A DNA stretch of 64,000 nt from Collinsella sp. AM34-10. GTDB taxonomy: Bacteria; Actinomycetota; Coriobacteriia; Coriobacteriales; Coriobacteriaceae. Below the pieces are notes generated by a model. That model saw only the letters and a program-made list of their open reading frames with translations, had not been told where the DNA came from and did no database searches. The stretch covers positions 73,297-137,296 of the forward strand of contig NZ_QSIL01000007.1 in NCBI RefSeq assembly GCF_003469185.1, given 5' to 3'. Positions 34,294 through 42,857 of this stretch are shown in pieces; the stretch's first letter is position 1, and each line of letters starts with the position of its first letter. The position numbers and the translations under genes were made by a program.

Positions 34294-35373
34294 ATGGCAA
34301 ACAAGCTCTCTGTCGCATTTATCGGCACCGGAATCATGGGTGCCCCCATCGCCGGCCACATTTTGGACGCCGGCTATCCCGTCATGGTCAACAACCGCAC
34401 TAAGTCCAAGGCTGCCGCGCTTATCGAGCGCGGTGCCGTCTGGGCCGATACGCCGGCAGATGCCGCGGCGAACGCCGATGTCGTCTTTACCATGGTGGGC
34501 TATCCCTCCGAGGTCGAGGAGCTCTACCTGGCGGGCGATGGCCTGCTCGCGTGCACCAAGCCGGGTGCGGTCTTGATCGACCTCACCACGAGCTCGCCCG
34601 AGCTCGCGCGCGACATTGCCGAGGCCGCCCAGGTTTCCGGCCGCATAGCGTTTGACTGCCCCGTCACCGGCGGCGAGTCGGGTGCTATCGCCGGCACGCT
34701 CACGGCTATCGTGGGCGCCACCGAGAACGACATCGCGCCGGTCCGCGACATCCTTTCCACCTTCGCGGCAACCATCTGCTGCTTCGATGGCGCCGGCAAG
34801 GGCCAGGCTGCCAAGCTTGCCAACCAGGTGTCGCTGGGCGCCTGCATGGTCGGCATGGCCGATGCGCTGGCGTTTGCCGAGCTGAGCGGCCTTGATCTGG
34901 AGAAGACCCGTCAGATGATCCTGGGCGGCACCGGCAAGTCCGGCGCCATGGAGAGCCTGGCACCCAAGGCGCTTGACGGCGACTACAAGCCCGGCTTTAT
35001 GGTCGAGCACTTCATCAAGGACCTGCGCTTGGCGCTCGCCTATGCCGACGACCGCGAGCTTGCGCTGCCCGGCGCCGACGTGGCCTTTACGCTCTACGAC
35101 ATGCTCGATGCCATCGGTGGCGCCAAGCTGGGCACCCAGGCCATCACGGTGCTCTACAAGGAGGAGGCCGACGCCATCGCCGCCGGTCTTGACTGGTCGC
35201 AGTATCGTCCCGAGGAGCATGGTGCTCACGAGGAAGGCTGCGGTTGCGGCGAACATGGCGACGACCACGAGTGCGGTTGTGGCCACCACCATGGCGAGGA
35301 CCACGAGTGCTGCGGCGGCCACGGCCATGACGACGGCCACGAGTGCTGCTGCGGCCACCATCACGGGGAGTAG
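34294..35373 (+). CDS. GarR-type beta-hydroxyacid dehydrogenase with Cys/His-rich tail
   Basis: Residues 1-300 form a beta-hydroxyacid dehydrogenase of the tartronate semialdehyde reductase/HIBADH family: Rossmann motif FIGTGIMGAPIA, the PVTGGESGA loop, and the catalytic Lys in GKGQAAKLANQ near residue 170. The last 50 or so residues are unusual: CGCGEHG, HECGCGHHHGE, HECCGGHG, HECCCGHHHGE, a repeated His/Cys cluster of the kind that stores or senses metals. Canonical GarR proteins end near residue 295 and lack this. Substrate uncertain. Confidence 0.85.
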   Translation: MANKLSVAFIGTGIMGAPIAGHILDAGYPVMVNNRTKSKAAALIERGAVWADTPADAAANADVVFTMVGYPSEVEELYLAGDGLLACTKPGAVLIDLTTSSPELARDIAEAAQVSGRIAFDCPVTGGESGAIAGTLTAIVGATENDIAPVRDILSTFAATICCFDGAGKGQAAKLANQVSLGACMVGMADALAFAELSGLDLEKTRQMILGGTGKSGAMESLAPKALDGDYKPGFMVEHFIKDLRLALAYADDRELALPGADVAFTLYDMLDAIGGAKLGTQAITVLYKEEADAIAAGLDWSQYRPEEHGAHEEGCGCGEHGDDHECGCGHHHGEDHECCGGHGHDDGHECCCGHHHGE

Positions 35374-35378
35374 CGCCC

Positions 35379-35807
35379 ATGAGCTGGACGTTCGTGGTGC
35401 TTGCGCTGGTGCTCTTTCTCTTTGCGATCTACATCGGCTTTTTGTGCGGCCAGTGGGCGTGCGAAAAGCGCGTCATCACCAAGCGTGACTACTGGATTGC
35501 CAACTTTGCGGGAGCGGCGGCAGTCATCCTGCTGACCTGGGTGTTCTCGCTGTTCCCGCTAGTGCAGTTTGCGCCGATCGGCTGGCTCGGCGGCTTTATC
35601 GCCGGCCTTAAAATGAGCTTTGGCGAATCCGTCGGCCCGTGGCGCAAGCACGACGAGGTCTTTAACGTCAACAAGGCTCACCGCGCCGCCGCCGACGCGG
35701 GCGACGCCGAGGAGCGACGCCGCGCGCGTCGCAATGGCGCGGCCGACCGACAGCTCATCTCGGTCACCGATGACAGCAAAGGTGCTGGCAAGCACGCTAA
35801 GAAATAG
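35379..35807 (+). CDS. Small two-helix membrane protein of unknown function
   Basis: 142 residues. The first 70 contain two hydrophobic helices (FVVLALVLFLFAIYIGFLCG and AAAVILLTWVFSLFPLV). The remainder is a charged, Arg/Ala-rich cytoplasmic tail ending GKHAKK. No family recognised. The ATG at 35379 lies 5 bp after the preceding gene's stop, and the next gene starts 15 bp downstream, so the three are probably one operon. Confidence 0.7.
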   Translation: MSWTFVVLALVLFLFAIYIGFLCGQWACEKRVITKRDYWIANFAGAAAVILLTWVFSLFPLVQFAPIGWLGGFIAGLKMSFGESVGPWRKHDEVFNVNKAHRAAADAGDAEERRRARRNGAADRQLISVTDDSKGAGKHAKK

Positions 35808-35822
35808 TAAAAAGAGGTAACT

Positions 35823-36521
35823 ATGGCAGAAAACAAAGACGAACAGCTCACCGACGAGGAGCTGGCACAGCTCCAGCTGGCAGAGGAGAACGAGAACGCC
35901 GTCGACCGCCTGGTCAAGGAGCTCGGCTGCCCCACGCGCCGTATCCGCCAGTTTGCCGCCCGCGTGCTGCACCTGCTTGCCGAGCGCGATCCGCAGCGCG
36001 TCGTGCCCTGTGTGCCCGCGCTGATCGAGGCGCTCGATCGCCCCGAGGCTCAGACCCGCTGGGAGGCCCTCGATGCCCTGACGGCGCTCGCCACCACTTG
36101 CCCCGAGCAGCTGGGCGATGCCTTTGAGGGCGCCGAGACCGCGCTGTTCGACGAGATTTCCTCCACGCTGCGCTATGCCGCCTTCCGCCTGCTGTGCGTG
36201 TGGGGCGCCACGAGCGTCGAGCGTTCGCGCGAGGCTTGGCCCATCCTGGACGAGGCCATCCAGTGCTACCACGGCGACCTTGAGTATCGCGATATGCTCG
36301 GTTGCCTGTACGAGTTTGGCCAGGGCGAGATCGACGCCGAGGTCGCCGAGAAGCTTGCGCTGCGCCTTAAGTTCGACGCCGAGAACGGCAAGGGCAGCTA
36401 TCTCAAGGCCCGTTCGAGCGAGATTTGCGAAATGCTTGTTAAACGTTTTGGCCTGGATCTCTCCAAAAAGAAGAAGCGTGCTAGCGTTAAAAAATCTGAC
36501 GACGCCGAAGACGAGGAGTAA
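35823..36521 (+). CDS. HEAT-repeat-like protein
   Basis: 232 residues, soluble and helical. The N-terminal half reads as HEAT/armadillo helices (NAVDRLVKELGCPTRRIRQFAARVL, then VPALIEALDRPEAQTRWEALDALTAL), and the C-terminus is Lys-rich then acidic (KKKKRASVKKSDDAEDEE). Such repeats mediate protein or nucleic-acid contacts. Partner unknown. It sits between a small membrane protein and the dehydrogenase gene, which begins 6 bp after its stop. Confidence 0.78.
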   Translation: MAENKDEQLTDEELAQLQLAEENENAVDRLVKELGCPTRRIRQFAARVLHLLAERDPQRVVPCVPALIEALDRPEAQTRWEALDALTALATTCPEQLGDAFEGAETALFDEISSTLRYAAFRLLCVWGATSVERSREAWPILDEAIQCYHGDLEYRDMLGCLYEFGQGEIDAEVAEKLALRLKFDAENGKGSYLKARSSEICEMLVKRFGLDLSKKKKRASVKKSDDAEDEE

Positions 36522-36527
36522 CAGATT

Positions 36528-37613
36528 ATGGCGCACGATGTAGTCCTGATTCCCGGTGACGGTATCGGTCCCGAGATTACGCAGGCCATGCGCCGCGTGG
36601 TCGAGGCCACCGGTGTCCAGATCAACTGGAACGTCCAGGAGGCAGGTGCCGGCGTCATGGACGAGTTTGGCACGCCGCTGCCCCAGCACGTGCTCGATGC
36701 GGTCGCCGAGACCAAGGTTGCCATCAAGGGCCCCATCACCACGCCGGTCGGCACGGGTTTCCGCAGCGTTAACGTGGCCCTGCGCAAGCACTTCGACCTG
36801 TACGCCTGCGTGCGCCCCTGCCTGTCGCAGCCGGGCGACGGCTCGCGCTTCCGCGACGTCGACCTGGTCATCGTGCGTGAGAACACCGAGGACCTCTACG
36901 CCGGGATCGAGTTCGATGAGGGCGCTGCCGAGGTCGAGGAGCTCTCACAGCTTGTCGAGCGCTCGGGTCAGAAGACCTTCGCCGCCGATTCCGCCATCTC
37001 AATTAAGCCCATCTCCATCGCCAAGAGCCGCCGCATTGTGGAGTACGCCTTTGAGTACGCCCGCCGCTGCGGCCGTAAAAAGGTGACGGCCGTGCACAAG
37101 GCCAACATTATGAAGGCGACCGATGGCCTGTTCCTGCGCGTTGCGCGCGAGGTGGCCGCCAACTATCCCGATATTGAGTTCAACGACAAGATCGTCGACG
37201 CCACCTGCATGGGCCTGGTCCAGAACCCCAACGACTTCGATGTCCTGGTGCTGCCCAACCTGTACGGCGATATCGTCAGCGACCTGTGCGCCGGCCTGGT
37301 AGGTGGCCTGGGTATGGCCCCCGGCTCCAACATCGGTGCCGACTGCGCCATCTTCGAGGCAACGCATGGCTCCGCGCCCGATATCGCTGGCCAGGATATC
37401 GCCAACCCCACGGCCGAGATTCTGTCTGCGGCTATGATGCTCGATCATCTGGGCGAGAACGATGCGGCCAATCGTATCCGCGCCGCCGTGTCCGCCACGC
37501 TCGACGAGGGTAAGCAGGTTACCGGCGACGTGCGTCGTGCCCAGACCGGCTCCGTCGAGGGCGCCGTGGGCACGCAGGCCTTTGCCGATGCCGTTATCGC
37601 GCACCTGGCCTAA
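36528..37613 (+). CDS. Isocitrate/isopropylmalate dehydrogenase-family decarboxylase
   Basis: 361 residues, NAD(P)-dependent beta-decarboxylating dehydrogenase. [10 protein letters not shown] at the N-terminus, [26 protein letters not shown] (substrate loop and Arg residues), [13 protein letters not shown] with the catalytic Lys, [15 protein letters not shown] with metal-binding Asp, and [12 protein letters not shown]. The SVNVALRK substrate helix fits NAD-dependent isocitrate dehydrogenase better than LeuB, and no leucine genes are nearby. Cofactor cannot be fixed from sequence alone. Confidence 0.88.
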   Translation: MAHDVVLIPGDGIGPEITQAMRRVVEATGVQINWNVQEAGAGVMDEFGTPLPQHVLDAVAETKVAIKGPITTPVGTGFRSVNVALRKHFDLYACVRPCLSQPGDGSRFRDVDLVIVRENTEDLYAGIEFDEGAAEVEELSQLVERSGQKTFAADSAISIKPISIAKSRRIVEYAFEYARRCGRKKVTAVHKANIMKATDGLFLRVAREVAANYPDIEFNDKIVDATCMGLVQNPNDFDVLVLPNLYGDIVSDLCAGLVGGLGMAPGSNIGADCAIFEATHGSAPDIAGQDIANPTAEILSAAMMLDHLGENDAANRIRAAVSATLDEGKQVTGDVRRAQTGSVEGAVGTQAFADAVIAHLA

Positions 37614-37672
37614 GACATGCAGGCTGCAAACGCCTAAATAGTACTTAAGTGTTTGCGTATAACCTAAGAATC

Positions 37673-37706
37673 AATACGCCCGGCACTCTGTCGGGCGTAT
37701 TCTATT
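37673..37706 (+). terminator. Terminator after the dehydrogenase gene
   Basis: AATACGCCCG (37673-37682) pairs with CGGGCGTATT (37692-37701) over a 9-base loop; followed by CTATT. Confidence 0.7.
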
Positions 37707-37739
37707 GAAGACTATGTTTCCTAACAAGGAGTAACTGAT

Positions 37740-38834
37740 ATGGGTCTGATTCAAAAGAAGGACGAGAAGGACGAGATCGACGGCATCCAGATCATCGAGC
37801 GCGGCGAAGGCCCCGACGGTGACGAGGACGAGAAGATCGATCTGGTCGCCGGTACGTCTGCCGAGCACATTGCCGCCGGCACGACGGCCGAGGAGGAGGA
37901 CGCCCGACTGGAGGCTCAGATTGCCGCGGATGCCGCTGACGAGAATCTGATGCCCGAGGCCCAGGATGAGGACGACGATATTCTGGGTTCCGATGAAGAC
38001 GACCATGCATCCAGGCACAAGAAGACGATGATTGCCGCCTTTGTGGTTGCCGTCGTGATCGCCGCCGTGGTCGGCTTCTTTATTGGCAATGGCGGCTTTG
38101 GCGGCAAGGGTGTCGGCTCGTCGACCCTGACCGAGGACCAGCTCGATTCGACCGTGGCAAGCTATAGCTACAACGGCAAGAAGAGCGACATCACCGCGCG
38201 CGAGGCCATCGAGAGCCAGTACAGCCTCGACACCGTCAAGGATAGCGATGGCAACTACACCGCTCCTTCTGCCGACGTCATCCTGTCCTACGTGCGCAAC
38301 AAGATCCTGCTCGACGCTGCCGAGGACGAGGGCATTACCGTCTCCTCTAAGGAGATGAAGCAGTACGCCGAGGAATCCATCGGCACTTCGGACTACAAGA
38401 CCATGGCCACGCAGTATGGCGTGTCCAAGGACCAGGCCAAGCAGATCGTCCGCCAGTCCGCGACGCTGCAGAAGCTCTACAAGAAGAAGGTGGGCGATAG
38501 CTCCGCAAGCATGCCGACCGCCCCGACCGAGCCTGCTGACGGCAACGAGGAGACCGCGAGCAAGGACTACGCCGATTACATCATCAAACTTGCCGGCGAC
38601 GAGTGGGATAGCGAAAAGGGCACCTGGAAGGACGCCGATACCACCTACGCTAAGGCCTTCGCTGACGATGCCTTTACGGCTGATAGCGCTACCTACAAGC
38701 AGGCCATGACCGCCTATTACACCGCCTACCAGCAGTACTCTTCGCAGGCTTCGAGCGCCAGCTCCAAGTGGACCGAGTATGCTAACGGCCTCTACGCCAA
38801 AGCCAACATCAGCATCTACGGCCTGTTTGCGTAA
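37740..38834 (+). CDS. Membrane-anchored SurA/PrsA-like foldase-type protein
   Basis: 364 residues. Acidic, disordered cytoplasmic N-terminus of about 95 residues, one membrane helix (MIAAFVVAVVIAAVVGFFIG, about residues 98-118), then an extracytoplasmic helical domain (DVILSYVRNKILLDAAEDEGITVSSKEMKQYAEESIG and YGVSKDQAKQIVRQSATLQKLYKKKV) resembling the SurA_N/trigger-factor-type chaperone helices. No rotamase (PPIase) domain is visible. An exported chaperone-like role is an inference. GGAG precedes the ATG. Confidence 0.65.
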   Translation: MGLIQKKDEKDEIDGIQIIERGEGPDGDEDEKIDLVAGTSAEHIAAGTTAEEEDARLEAQIAADAADENLMPEAQDEDDDILGSDEDDHASRHKKTMIAAFVVAVVIAAVVGFFIGNGGFGGKGVGSSTLTEDQLDSTVASYSYNGKKSDITAREAIESQYSLDTVKDSDGNYTAPSADVILSYVRNKILLDAAEDEGITVSSKEMKQYAEESIGTSDYKTMATQYGVSKDQAKQIVRQSATLQKLYKKKVGDSSASMPTAPTEPADGNEETASKDYADYIIKLAGDEWDSEKGTWKDADTTYAKAFADDAFTADSATYKQAMTAYYTAYQQYSSQASSASSKWTEYANGLYAKANISIYGLFA

Positions 38835-38876
38835 GGTTTGCCTGCACTACTGCGCGCTAGCCGATCTGCCTGATTT

Positions 38877-38914
38877 AGCCCGCTAGAACGGACAACGTTC
38901 TAGCGGGCTTTTTG
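38877..38914 (+). terminator. Terminator upstream of the amino-sugar PTS region
   Basis: Perfect 14-bp stem (38877-38890 with 38896-38909), 5-base loop, then TTTTT. Confidence 0.92.
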
Positions 38915-38992
38915 CTGCCGAAACCACTGGGGTAGGCCTCGCGCCCGCGCAAGCGCTCCATCGCGCTTCCCTAATTCATATGGGAAAACAAC

Positions 38993-39006
38993 TGCAAACG
39001 ATTGCA
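38993..39006 (+). promoter_or_regulatory. cre-like catabolite site
   Basis: TGCAAACGATTGCA fits the CcpA consensus TGNAANCGNTNNCA at every fixed position. A second, imperfect one lies at 39191-39204 on the minus strand (one mismatch). A CcpA homologue is assumed, not seen. Confidence 0.45.
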
Positions 39007-39012
39007 AGTAAC

Positions 39013-39042
39013 CGGTGAACGGTCGAAAACTACCGTTCACCG
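39013..39042. promoter_or_regulatory. Inverted pair of ACCGTTCAC elements
   Basis: CGGTGAACGGT and ACCGTTCACCG form a perfect 11-bp inverted repeat with an 8-base centre. The same 9-mer occurs as a direct pair at 62692-62721. Confidence 0.6.
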
Positions 39043-39232
39043 ATAATCTCAAAACTGGTTCTAACTGGTATTAAGTCAAAAAGACCAATTCACATATCTT
39101 CACAATGACCTGCAATTTTTCTTCACGCTATTTTTAGCCGCCCTGCGTTGTTTAGACACAGGAAAAGATCCGATCTTTTGCCAAAACATTTCGAAACGGT
39201 TTCAAAACCGCAGGTAGAAGTGTTAACGACCG

Positions 39233-39262
39233 GTAAACGGTCGAAATATCACCGTGAGCGGT
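39233..39262 (-). promoter_or_regulatory. Direct-repeat regulator site (LytTR-like spacing)
   Basis: GTAAACGGT (39233-39241) and GTGAGCGGT (39254-39262) are the same element repeated 21 bp apart. On the minus strand they read ACCGTTTAC and ACCGCTCAC. Confidence 0.55.
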
Positions 39263-39313
39263 GCAAAAACGTTTTACCGTATGAATCAACGAAAGCGACC
39301 TCTTCTGGGGTGA

Positions 39314-39319
39314 TATAGT
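39314..39319 (+). promoter_or_regulatory. Probable -10 of the mannose PTS operon
   Basis: TATAGT with no good -35 at the expected distance, which suggests dependence on an activator. The GntR operator begins 17 bp downstream. Confidence 0.45.
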
Positions 39320-39335
39320 GACAACAACACATCAC

Positions 39336-39349
39336 GTGGTTACTACCAG
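39336..39349. promoter_or_regulatory. GntR operator upstream of agaF
   Basis: GTGGTTACTACCAG. The core TGGTTACTACCA (39337-39348) is identical to the one at 43629-43642 before agaS. It lies just after the predicted transcription start, a repression position. Confidence 0.7.
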
Positions 39350-39465
39350 TTTAGAAACCACTGGTCTTCAAAGAACGCTTTCTAAGAAGCTTTAAGGGCG
39401 AGCGCCCGCTGGCTTCCGAAAATCATCGGACTCAGATTGTACACACCTTCGGAAGGGAAATTTGA

Positions 39466-39909
39466 ATGGTTGGCTTTATTCTTACCGGTCATGGACAGTT
39501 CGCACCCGGCCTTGCAAGCGCTATCGCTATGGTTGCCGGCGACCAGCCTGCTTTTACCGTCGTTCCTTTTGAGGGCGACCAGGCTGCTTCCTACGGTGAG
39601 GATCTCCGCGCCGCTATTACCGCCATGCGCGAGGAGTGCGATGGCGTGCTCGTCTTTACCGACCTGCTTGGCGGCACCCCGTTCAACCAGTCGATGATGA
39701 TTGCCCAGGATGTCGACAATGTCGAGGTTCTGACCGGCACTAACCTTCCCATGGTTATTGAGCTTCTGTTCCTCCGCGGCAACGCCACGCTCGCCGAGCT
39801 TGGCGAGCAGGCCGTGACCGTTGGCCAGACGGGCATCACCGCCCAGACGGTCGCATCCGTTGCCGGCTCCGACGAAGAGGATATCTTCGGCGACGAGGAC
39901 GGCATCTAA
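39466..39909 (+). CDS. agaF: PTS mannose-family IIA
   Basis: Soluble IIA of 147 residues that passes phosphate from HPr to IIB. Active-site His in LTGHGQFAPG at the N-terminus and the characteristic VLVFTDLLGGTPFN motif near residue 65. The C-terminus has a short acidic extension (EEDIFGDEDGI). First gene of a five-gene operon IIA-YajC-IIB-IIC-IID. The stop overlaps the next start by one base. The substrate is inferred from the downstream AgaS and NagA genes to be an amino sugar. Confidence 0.94.
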   Translation: MVGFILTGHGQFAPGLASAIAMVAGDQPAFTVVPFEGDQAASYGEDLRAAITAMREECDGVLVFTDLLGGTPFNQSMMIAQDVDNVEVLTGTNLPMVIELLFLRGNATLAELGEQAVTVGQTGITAQTVASVAGSDEEDIFGDEDGI

Positions 39910-40190
39910 TGGCCGATTTCGGAGCCAACGTCCTGAGCTCCTCGGTCGCCCTTTTAGGCCTGCTTGCCATCATGGGCTTGATTTACACCATCTGGTCGCA
40001 AATCAACATGAAGAAGAAGCAAAAGTACTTCAAGGAGCTGCACACCGAGCTCAAGCCGGGTCAGGAGGTTCTTTTCGCCGGCGGTATCTACGGAACCGTC
40101 AAAGGCATCGAAGGCGAGAAGGTCCAGATCAAAGTCCGATCCGGAGCCGTCGTAGATGTTTCGCGTTACGCGATTCAGGAGATCAAGTAA
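39909..40190 (+). CDS. YajC-like small membrane protein in a PTS operon
   Basis: 93 residues. One N-terminal membrane helix (ALLGLLAIMGLIYTIWSQIN), then KKKQKYFKELHTELKPGQEVLFAGGIYGTVKGIEGEKVQIKV and a VDVSRYAIQEI end, which is the YajC fold. YajC normally associates with SecDF and YidC, but a yajC-like gene is a known companion of streptococcal aga/hyaluronate-type PTS operons. Translationally coupled to agaF. It may assist PTS complex assembly (inference). Confidence 0.82.
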   Translation: MADFGANVLSSSVALLGLLAIMGLIYTIWSQINMKKKQKYFKELHTELKPGQEVLFAGGIYGTVKGIEGEKVQIKVRSGAVVDVSRYAIQEIK

Positions 40191-40226
40191 CTGTCGTCAG
40201 CAAATAACGAAAGGAAGCTGATCAAC

Positions 40227-40709
40227 ATGGCAGAACCCAACATTCTTCTTACCCGCATCGATAACCGACTGGTTCATGGTCAGGTTGCCACCCAGTGGAA
40301 CTCCACCCTGGGCTCCAACCTCATCCTCGTCGCCAACGACGACGTGGCGTCCAACACCATGCGCCAGAACCTCATGAAGATGGCCGCTCCCGCCGGCGTC
40401 GCTACGCGTTTCTTCTCTCTGCAGAAGACCATCGACGTCATTGGCAAGGCGAGCCCGCGCCAGAAGATCTTCATCGTGGCCGAAACACCGGAAGACGTGC
40501 TTACGCTCGTCAAGGGCGGTGTGCCTATAAAGAAGGTAAACATCGGCAACATGCACATGTCGGAAGGAAAGCGCCAAGTCGCCACCTCCGTCGCAGTTAA
40601 CGACGAGGATGTCGCTGCGTTTAAAGAGCTGCAGGAATTGGGGGTGGAGTTGGAGATCAGGCGCGTTCCGAGCACGCCTGTTGAGGACACGAGCAAGCTC
40701 TTCTCGTAA
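40227..40709 (+). CDS. agaB: PTS mannose-family IIB
   Basis: 160 residues. The phospho-accepting His is in the conserved RIDNRLVHGQVATQW near residue 18. The family core includes LVANDDVASNTMRQNLMKMAAP and VKGGVPIKKVNIGNMH. It accepts phosphate from AgaF and phosphorylates the sugar delivered by AgaC/AgaD. GAAAGGAAG precedes the ATG. Compare the orphan paralogue at 49963, which has Tyr in place of the active-site His. Confidence 0.95.
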   Translation: MAEPNILLTRIDNRLVHGQVATQWNSTLGSNLILVANDDVASNTMRQNLMKMAAPAGVATRFFSLQKTIDVIGKASPRQKIFIVAETPEDVLTLVKGGVPIKKVNIGNMHMSEGKRQVATSVAVNDEDVAAFKELQELGVELEIRRVPSTPVEDTSKLFS

Positions 40710-40726
40710 TCCTCGTGATCCACGTT

Positions 40727-40775
40727 GTCAGGAGTGAAACCCTGACGTTCTGTACGTGAAATCCAAAGTGCGTAC
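40727..40775 (+). other. Intercistronic hairpins between agaB and agaC
   Basis: GTCAGG/CCTGAC (40727-40746) and GTACG/CGTAC (40752-40775) in the 90-bp gap. They may stabilise or process the message. Confidence 0.35.
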
Positions 40776-40799
40776 ATACATTTTGAAAGGAGGAGCAAG

Positions 40800-41600
40800 A
40801 TGGAATACTCGATCATCCAGATCGCTCTGGTCTTCGTCGTCACGTTCATCGCGGCAATCGACCAGTTTGACTTCCTCGAGTCTCTCTATCAGCCCATCGT
40901 CACCGGCGCCGTCATCGGTCTTATCCTTGGCGACCTTAACACCGGTCTTCTCGTGGGTGGTACCTATCAGCTCATGACGATCGGCAACATGCCGATCGGA
41001 GGCGCTCAGCCGCCTAACGCCGTCATCGGCGGCATCATGGCAGCCATTCTCGCTATCGCCACGGGCCTCGAGCCCAACGCGGCAGTCGGCCTCGCCATTC
41101 CGTTCGCTCTGCTTGGCCAGCTTGGCGTTACCCTGGTCTTCACGCTTATGTCCCCGCTTATGTCCACGGCCGATAACATGGCTCACAACGCGGACACCAA
41201 GGGCATCGAGCGCCTGAACTACTTCGCCATGGCTCTGCTCGGCCTGATCTTCGCTGTCGTCGTCACCCTGTTCTTCATCGCTGGCGCTACCATCGGTCAG
41301 ACCATCGCTTCTGCCATCCCGACTTGGCTGCAGACCGGTCTCTCCGCTGCAGGCGGCATGATGCGCTTCGTCGGCTTCGCCGTCCTGCTCAAGGTTATGA
41401 TGAACCGCGATATGTGGGGCTTCTTCCTCATGGGCTTTGGCCTCGCGCTCATCACCGTTGCCAACGATTCGCTGGCAACCCCTGCTCTGCTCATCCTCGC
41501 TCTCATCGGCTTCGGCATCGCTTTCTGGGACTTCCAGCAGCAGACCGAGCTGAAGGGTGCAGCTGTTTCTGACGGAGGTGACTTCGAAGATGGCATCTAA
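40800..41600 (+). CDS. agaC: PTS mannose-family IIC permease
   Basis: Membrane permease of 266 residues with seven or more hydrophobic segments. Family features are IIQIALVFVVTFIAAIDQF, the conserved GLILGDLNTGLLVGGTYQL segment, IGNMPIGGAQPPN and ALLGLIFAVVVTLFF. It forms the channel with the IID encoded next, which it overlaps by 11 bp. An AAGGAGG lies directly before the ATG. Confidence 0.95.
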   Translation: MEYSIIQIALVFVVTFIAAIDQFDFLESLYQPIVTGAVIGLILGDLNTGLLVGGTYQLMTIGNMPIGGAQPPNAVIGGIMAAILAIATGLEPNAAVGLAIPFALLGQLGVTLVFTLMSPLMSTADNMAHNADTKGIERLNYFAMALLGLIFAVVVTLFFIAGATIGQTIASAIPTWLQTGLSAAGGMMRFVGFAVLLKVMMNRDMWGFFLMGFGLALITVANDSLATPALLILALIGFGIAFWDFQQQTELKGAAVSDGGDFEDGI

Positions 41601-42672
41601 TGAGTATGTGATCCCGGAGCACTACGAGGATCTCACTCCTGCTCCGCAGCTCGACCAGAAGACCCTCAACAAGATGGCTTGGCGCTCCTGCTTCCTGCAG
41701 GCATCGTTCAACTACGAGCGCATGCAGGCCGCTGGCTGGCTTTACTCCATCATCCCCGGTCTGGAGAAGATCCACACCAACAAGAACGACCTCGCGGCTT
41801 CCATGAGCCACAACCTGGAGTTCTTCAACACCCACCCGTTCCTTGTCACCTTTGTTATGGGCATCGTGCTTTCGCTCGAGCAGAACAAGGTTGACATCCC
41901 CACGATCCGCGCCGTCCGCGTCGCCGCAATGGGCCCGCTCGGTGGTATCGGTGACGCCCTGTTCTGGCTGACGCTCGTGCCTATCACGGCCGGCATCACC
42001 TCCAACATGGCCATCAACGGCAACGCCGCTGCACCGATCATCTTCCTGGTGATCTTCAACGTCGTCCAGTTCGCTCTGCGCTTCTGGCTCATGAACTGGT
42101 CCTACAAGCTTGGCACCAGCGCTATTGACGCTCTGACCGCCAACATGCAGGCCTTCACGCGTGCCGCTTCCATCATGGGCGTCTTCGTCGTCGGTTGCCT
42201 GGTCGTCACCATGGGTGGCACCCAGATCAACCTCCAGATCCCCAACGGCACCACCCGTGGTCTCTCCGCTACTACCGTGATCGTCTCCGAGAAGGAGGCC
42301 GAGAACTTCACCGGTATGGAGGGCATCGATACCGAGACCGCTGAGGCCGGTACCATCGCCATGACCGATAAGGACGGCAACGCCCTTACCGCTTCCGATG
42401 CCGACGGCAACGCTGTCGAGTGCGGCGTCACCGATCTGGGTAACGGCATGGAGTCCGTGACCTACGGCACCGTTACCGAGGATCCGGTCAACTTCTCTGT
42501 TGCCGACACCCTCAACACCATCGTCCCGAAGCTCGTCCCGCTTATGCTTACGCTGCTGCTTTACTACATGTTCGCTAAGCACAGCTGGACCCCGACCAAG
42601 GGCATTCTCCTGCTCTTCGTCCTTGGCATCCTGGGCGCTGGCCCGCTTGGTCTCTGGCCGAGCATCTGGTAA
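41590..42672 (+). CDS. agaD: PTS mannose-family IID permease with extra insertion
   Basis: Second membrane subunit. Family features: MAWRSCFLQASFNYERMQAAGWLYSIIPGL, HNLEFFNTHPFLVTFVMGIVLSLEQNK and GIGDALFWLTLVP. The ATG at 41590 inside the end of agaC gives MASNEYVIPEH; a longer frame back to 41557 is less likely. 360 residues against about 270-300 normally. The excess is a hydrophilic stretch at about residues 215-303 (TEDPVNFS at its end) just before the final membrane helices. Confidence 0.93.
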   Translation: MASNEYVIPEHYEDLTPAPQLDQKTLNKMAWRSCFLQASFNYERMQAAGWLYSIIPGLEKIHTNKNDLAASMSHNLEFFNTHPFLVTFVMGIVLSLEQNKVDIPTIRAVRVAAMGPLGGIGDALFWLTLVPITAGITSNMAINGNAAAPIIFLVIFNVVQFALRFWLMNWSYKLGTSAIDALTANMQAFTRAASIMGVFVVGCLVVTMGGTQINLQIPNGTTRGLSATTVIVSEKEAENFTGMEGIDTETAEAGTIAMTDKDGNALTASDADGNAVECGVTDLGNGMESVTYGTVTEDPVNFSVADTLNTIVPKLVPLMLTLLLYYMFAKHSWTPTKGILLLFVLGILGAGPLGLWPSIW

Positions 42673-42738
42673 GGCTCTAGCTTGAGGGGTGTGTCCCTAC
42701 GCGGCTCACACCCCGACCCCTTAAGCCATGTGTATGTT

Positions 42739-42776
42739 AAAAGCCGCGTGCTCGAAAGAGCGCGCGGCTTTTGTTT
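42739..42776 (+). terminator. Terminator of the mannose PTS operon
   Basis: 15-base arms (42739-42753 with 42758-42772, one T-G pair) closed by GAAA, followed by TTTT. Confidence 0.9.
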
Positions 42777-42857
42777 TCTTAATGATTCGGGTGTGGCAGA
42801 CAGATAATGCATAACACCCTAGGTAGTTAGCCGAATTCGAGCAAAAGGGAGGATAGG

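Larger units (their letters stand above)
38915..39465. other. Long regulatory region of the mannose-family PTS operon
   Basis: About 550 bp without a gene and clearly AT-richer than the surroundings. It holds a cre-like site, an 11-bp inverted repeat, a paired 21-bp-period direct repeat, a -10 element and a GntR operator (listed separately). Confidence 0.75.
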
